A program made the position numbers and the translations under genes. The notes beneath the pieces are model-generated. The model saw nothing but the letters and a program-made list of their open reading frames with translations, ran no database searches and had not been told where the DNA came from. From Maridesulfovibrio sp. (GTDB taxonomy: Bacteria > Desulfobacterota > Desulfovibrionia > Desulfovibrionales > Desulfovibrionaceae), in assembly GCF_963676065.1 (NCBI RefSeq), contig NZ_OY780933.1:1-64000 (forward strand): a stretch of DNA of 64,000 nt, given 5' to 3'. Shown here piece after piece: positions 62,389-64,000 of this stretch. Positions within the stretch are counted from its first letter, which is position 1, and the number at the start of each line of letters is the position of its first letter.

Positions 62389-63750
62389 ATGAAATCCAAA
62401 GCGACTTCTCCTTTCTGGGTGCCGATTTACGCATTCTTTGCCACTATTATGCTGGGCGGACTCCTGCTTAAGCTGGATATATGCCACCCGGGAAAGGAAC
62501 TTTCATTTATTGATGCCATTTTCACTGCCACTTCAGCGGTCTGTGTTACAGGTCTGGCTGTATTGGATACAGGCACATTCTTCAGCCGTACCGGCCAAAG
62601 TATTATTTTAGCGCTGATCCAACTGGGCGGACTCGGCATCATGACCTATGCGAGTCTTGTTATTTACCTGCTGGGCAAAAAAGTCAGTGCTTCAGACCGT
62701 ATCGCGGTCAGCCAGACTTTAATTCACGACCCTTCATTTAATATAGGTAAATTCGTCGTCGGTGTGGTCACAGCGGTGCTGTCCATTGAAGGATTGGGCG
62801 CCCTGCTGCTCAATCGATTGGACCCGGTGGGATTCTACTGGTTTTCGGCTGTTTTCCACTCCATATCGGCATTCTGCAATGCTGGTTTTTCCCTTTATTC
62901 GGACAGTCTTACCACTTGGAAAAACAACCTTGGCGTCAATGCGGTTTTCATGACCCTGATTGTCATGGGCGGACTAGGTTTTTATGTTATGTCCGAGGTA
63001 TGGCAGAAGTTTATAAATCTTTTCCGCAAGCGTAAGACGAAGATGTCAGCCCATTTCATAAGCTGGCATACCCGCACGGTTCTGGAAACCAGCCTTTTCC
63101 TGATCATCGCCGGAGGGCTGGCTGTTTTTTTTGCAGAAAGCTTTAAGATACACATCGTGAAAGGTGCGGAGATCAATAAAATATCGGCTCTTTTTCAATC
63201 CGTGAGCTGCCGTACCGCAGGATTCAACACCGTAAATATTTCCGGGCTGACCAATATTTCCCTGCTGGTCATGATCGGATTGATGCTCATCGGCGGATCG
63301 CCGGGATCATGTGCAGGAGGGTTGAAGACAACTACTTTCCGTACATGGATCGGTTTTATCATCTCCAAGATCAAAGGCCATTCACAGGTCCGGGTGGGCT
63401 GGTATGCACTAACTAAGGAGAGCGTGAACCGCGCATTGACCCTTTTGACCCTCGCCAGTGTCATCCTCGGCTCGGCTATCATCCTGCTCAGTATAACCGA
63501 AGGAAGCCACCTGCCGCACATAGAAGCTCGCGGTCATTTCATTGAAATCACTTTCGAGGCAGTTTCAGCCTTCGCTACAGTGGGCCTTTCCACCGGGGTC
63601 ACGCCGGACTTGAGCGGTCCCGGAAAATCAATCATAATAATGTTGATGTTCGTGGGAAGGCTAGGCCCGGTCTGGCTCTTGACTGCAATCAACAGCTGGC
63701 AGAAGGAACCCCGCTACAGATTACCGGAAGATGACTTACCCTTGGGATAG
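62389..63750 (+). CDS. trkH: Potassium uptake protein TrkH/KtrB type
   Basis: 453 residues with eight to ten TM segments and four selectivity-filter-like loops around T-S-A-V-C-V-T-G, FCNAGFS, CRTAGFN and FATVGLS. This is the ion-conducting subunit. A TrkA-type regulatory gene follows, as in Trk/Ktr systems. Confidence 0.92.
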   Translation: MKSKATSPFWVPIYAFFATIMLGGLLLKLDICHPGKELSFIDAIFTATSAVCVTGLAVLDTGTFFSRTGQSIILALIQLGGLGIMTYASLVIYLLGKKVSASDRIAVSQTLIHDPSFNIGKFVVGVVTAVLSIEGLGALLLNRLDPVGFYWFSAVFHSISAFCNAGFSLYSDSLTTWKNNLGVNAVFMTLIVMGGLGFYVMSEVWQKFINLFRKRKTKMSAHFISWHTRTVLETSLFLIIAGGLAVFFAESFKIHIVKGAEINKISALFQSVSCRTAGFNTVNISGLTNISLLVMIGLMLIGGSPGSCAGGLKTTTFRTWIGFIISKIKGHSQVRVGWYALTKESVNRALTLLTLASVILGSAIILLSITEGSHLPHIEARGHFIEITFEAVSAFATVGLSTGVTPDLSGPGKSIIIMLMFVGRLGPVWLLTAINSWQKEPRYRLPEDDLPLG

Positions 63751-63912
63751 CTTGAGGGTTGGTGTGTCTTTACAAAGCGTTTGCGAAAATAAAAATATTT
63801 AATTATTTCATCCAACAACTACGAAATAATTTGCATTTGAAAGCATCTTCATTAAATTCCTTGGCGAAAGCTTATTGAATTGTATTGAAGAAGGGCCCCC
63901 GGAGGCAGCAGT

Positions 63913-64000
63913 ATGTCAGGAAAGTCAATAGAAGTAGGCGTTATCGGTCTTGGAAAATTCGGTCTGGAATTGGCCTTGAACCTGCGCAGACTAGGAAATA
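63913..64000 (+). CDS. trkA: TrkA-type potassium channel regulatory subunit, cut by window edge
   Basis: Only the first 29 codons are in the window: MSGKSIEVGVIGLGKFGLEL, a Rossmann-type G-x-G-x-x-G start, with GGAGGCAGCAGT before the ATG. RCK/KTN proteins bind NAD(H) or nucleotides and gate TrkH/KtrB. It continues past the right edge. Confidence 0.88.
   Translation, partial: MSGKSIEVGVIGLGKFGLELALNLRRLGN

Overview
The window looks like chromosome of a sulfate-reducing deltaproteobacterium of the Desulfovibrio / Maridesulfovibrio type. Evidence: a flavodoxin, an octaheme tetrathionate-reductase-family cytochrome c operon with an adjacent sigma54 activator, a MoeA-periplasmic-binding-domain fusion, a bifunctional DAHP synthase/chorismate mutase, PilZ proteins and a predicted selenoprotein. 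Assignments are made by eye from protein motifs; no database search was run.

Region 1 (1 to about 9500) is an integrated mobile element. It sits at the 3' end of tRNA-Ala(GGC) (9500-9575), with a tyrosine integrase and an AlpA-like gene next to the tRNA. It carries a CI/Cro-like repressor, a phage CII-like regulator, a zinc-finger/TOPRIM/P-loop replication protein, a string of small overlapping genes, a SWIM zinc-finger gene, a tandemly duplicated small gene and a HicAB toxin-antitoxin pair cut by the left edge. Three regulatory layers are visible. Five copies of a 17-bp palindrome of form TAGGN9CCTA sit on the lysogeny-type promoters. A TGCGC..GCGCA palindrome lies at hicA and again in a second promoter region. 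An AT-rich block with twelve TGTAAT/ATTACA boxes inside a perfect 24-bp inverted repeat resembles an iteron replication origin. The left end of the element is outside the window.

Region 2 (9826-27560) is core chromosome: two Dpp/Opp-type permeases with recN, a tetR-emrA-emrB efflux cluster, an apparently orphan SAM-I riboswitch, and an operon of nitroreductase, metallo-beta-lactamase hydrolase, a previously hidden TusA-like gene with an in-frame UGA and a bacterial SECIS-like hairpin, an Isf-like iron-sulfur flavoprotein and a receiver protein. Then come comF, a 1029-residue radical SAM / methyltransferase / DUF5714-like fusion, and rplU-rpmA-obg-proB.

Region 3 (27561-46440) holds an AT-rich orphan gene, a K+ channel-like protein, an MFS exporter, an acetate transporter, argB with three molybdenum-cofactor genes, the octaheme cytochrome operon (FeS protein, membrane subunit, octaheme cytochrome c, cytochrome b) read leftward from a sigma54-like promoter, its divergent enhancer-binding protein, citrate synthase and tRNA-Leu(CAG).

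Region 4 (46597-64000) holds metE-metF under a cobalamin riboswitch, two glycosyltransferases, metC, aroB and the DAHP synthase/chorismate mutase gene, flavodoxin, an Hpt protein, an ABC-F ATPase and trkH-trkA, the last cut by the right edge.

The strongest new observations are the selenoprotein at 19470-19712, the five-site operator set that defines the element's regulon, the iteron-type origin candidate, the probable frameshift at 4599-4801 and an overlooked 51-residue gene at 7776-7931.
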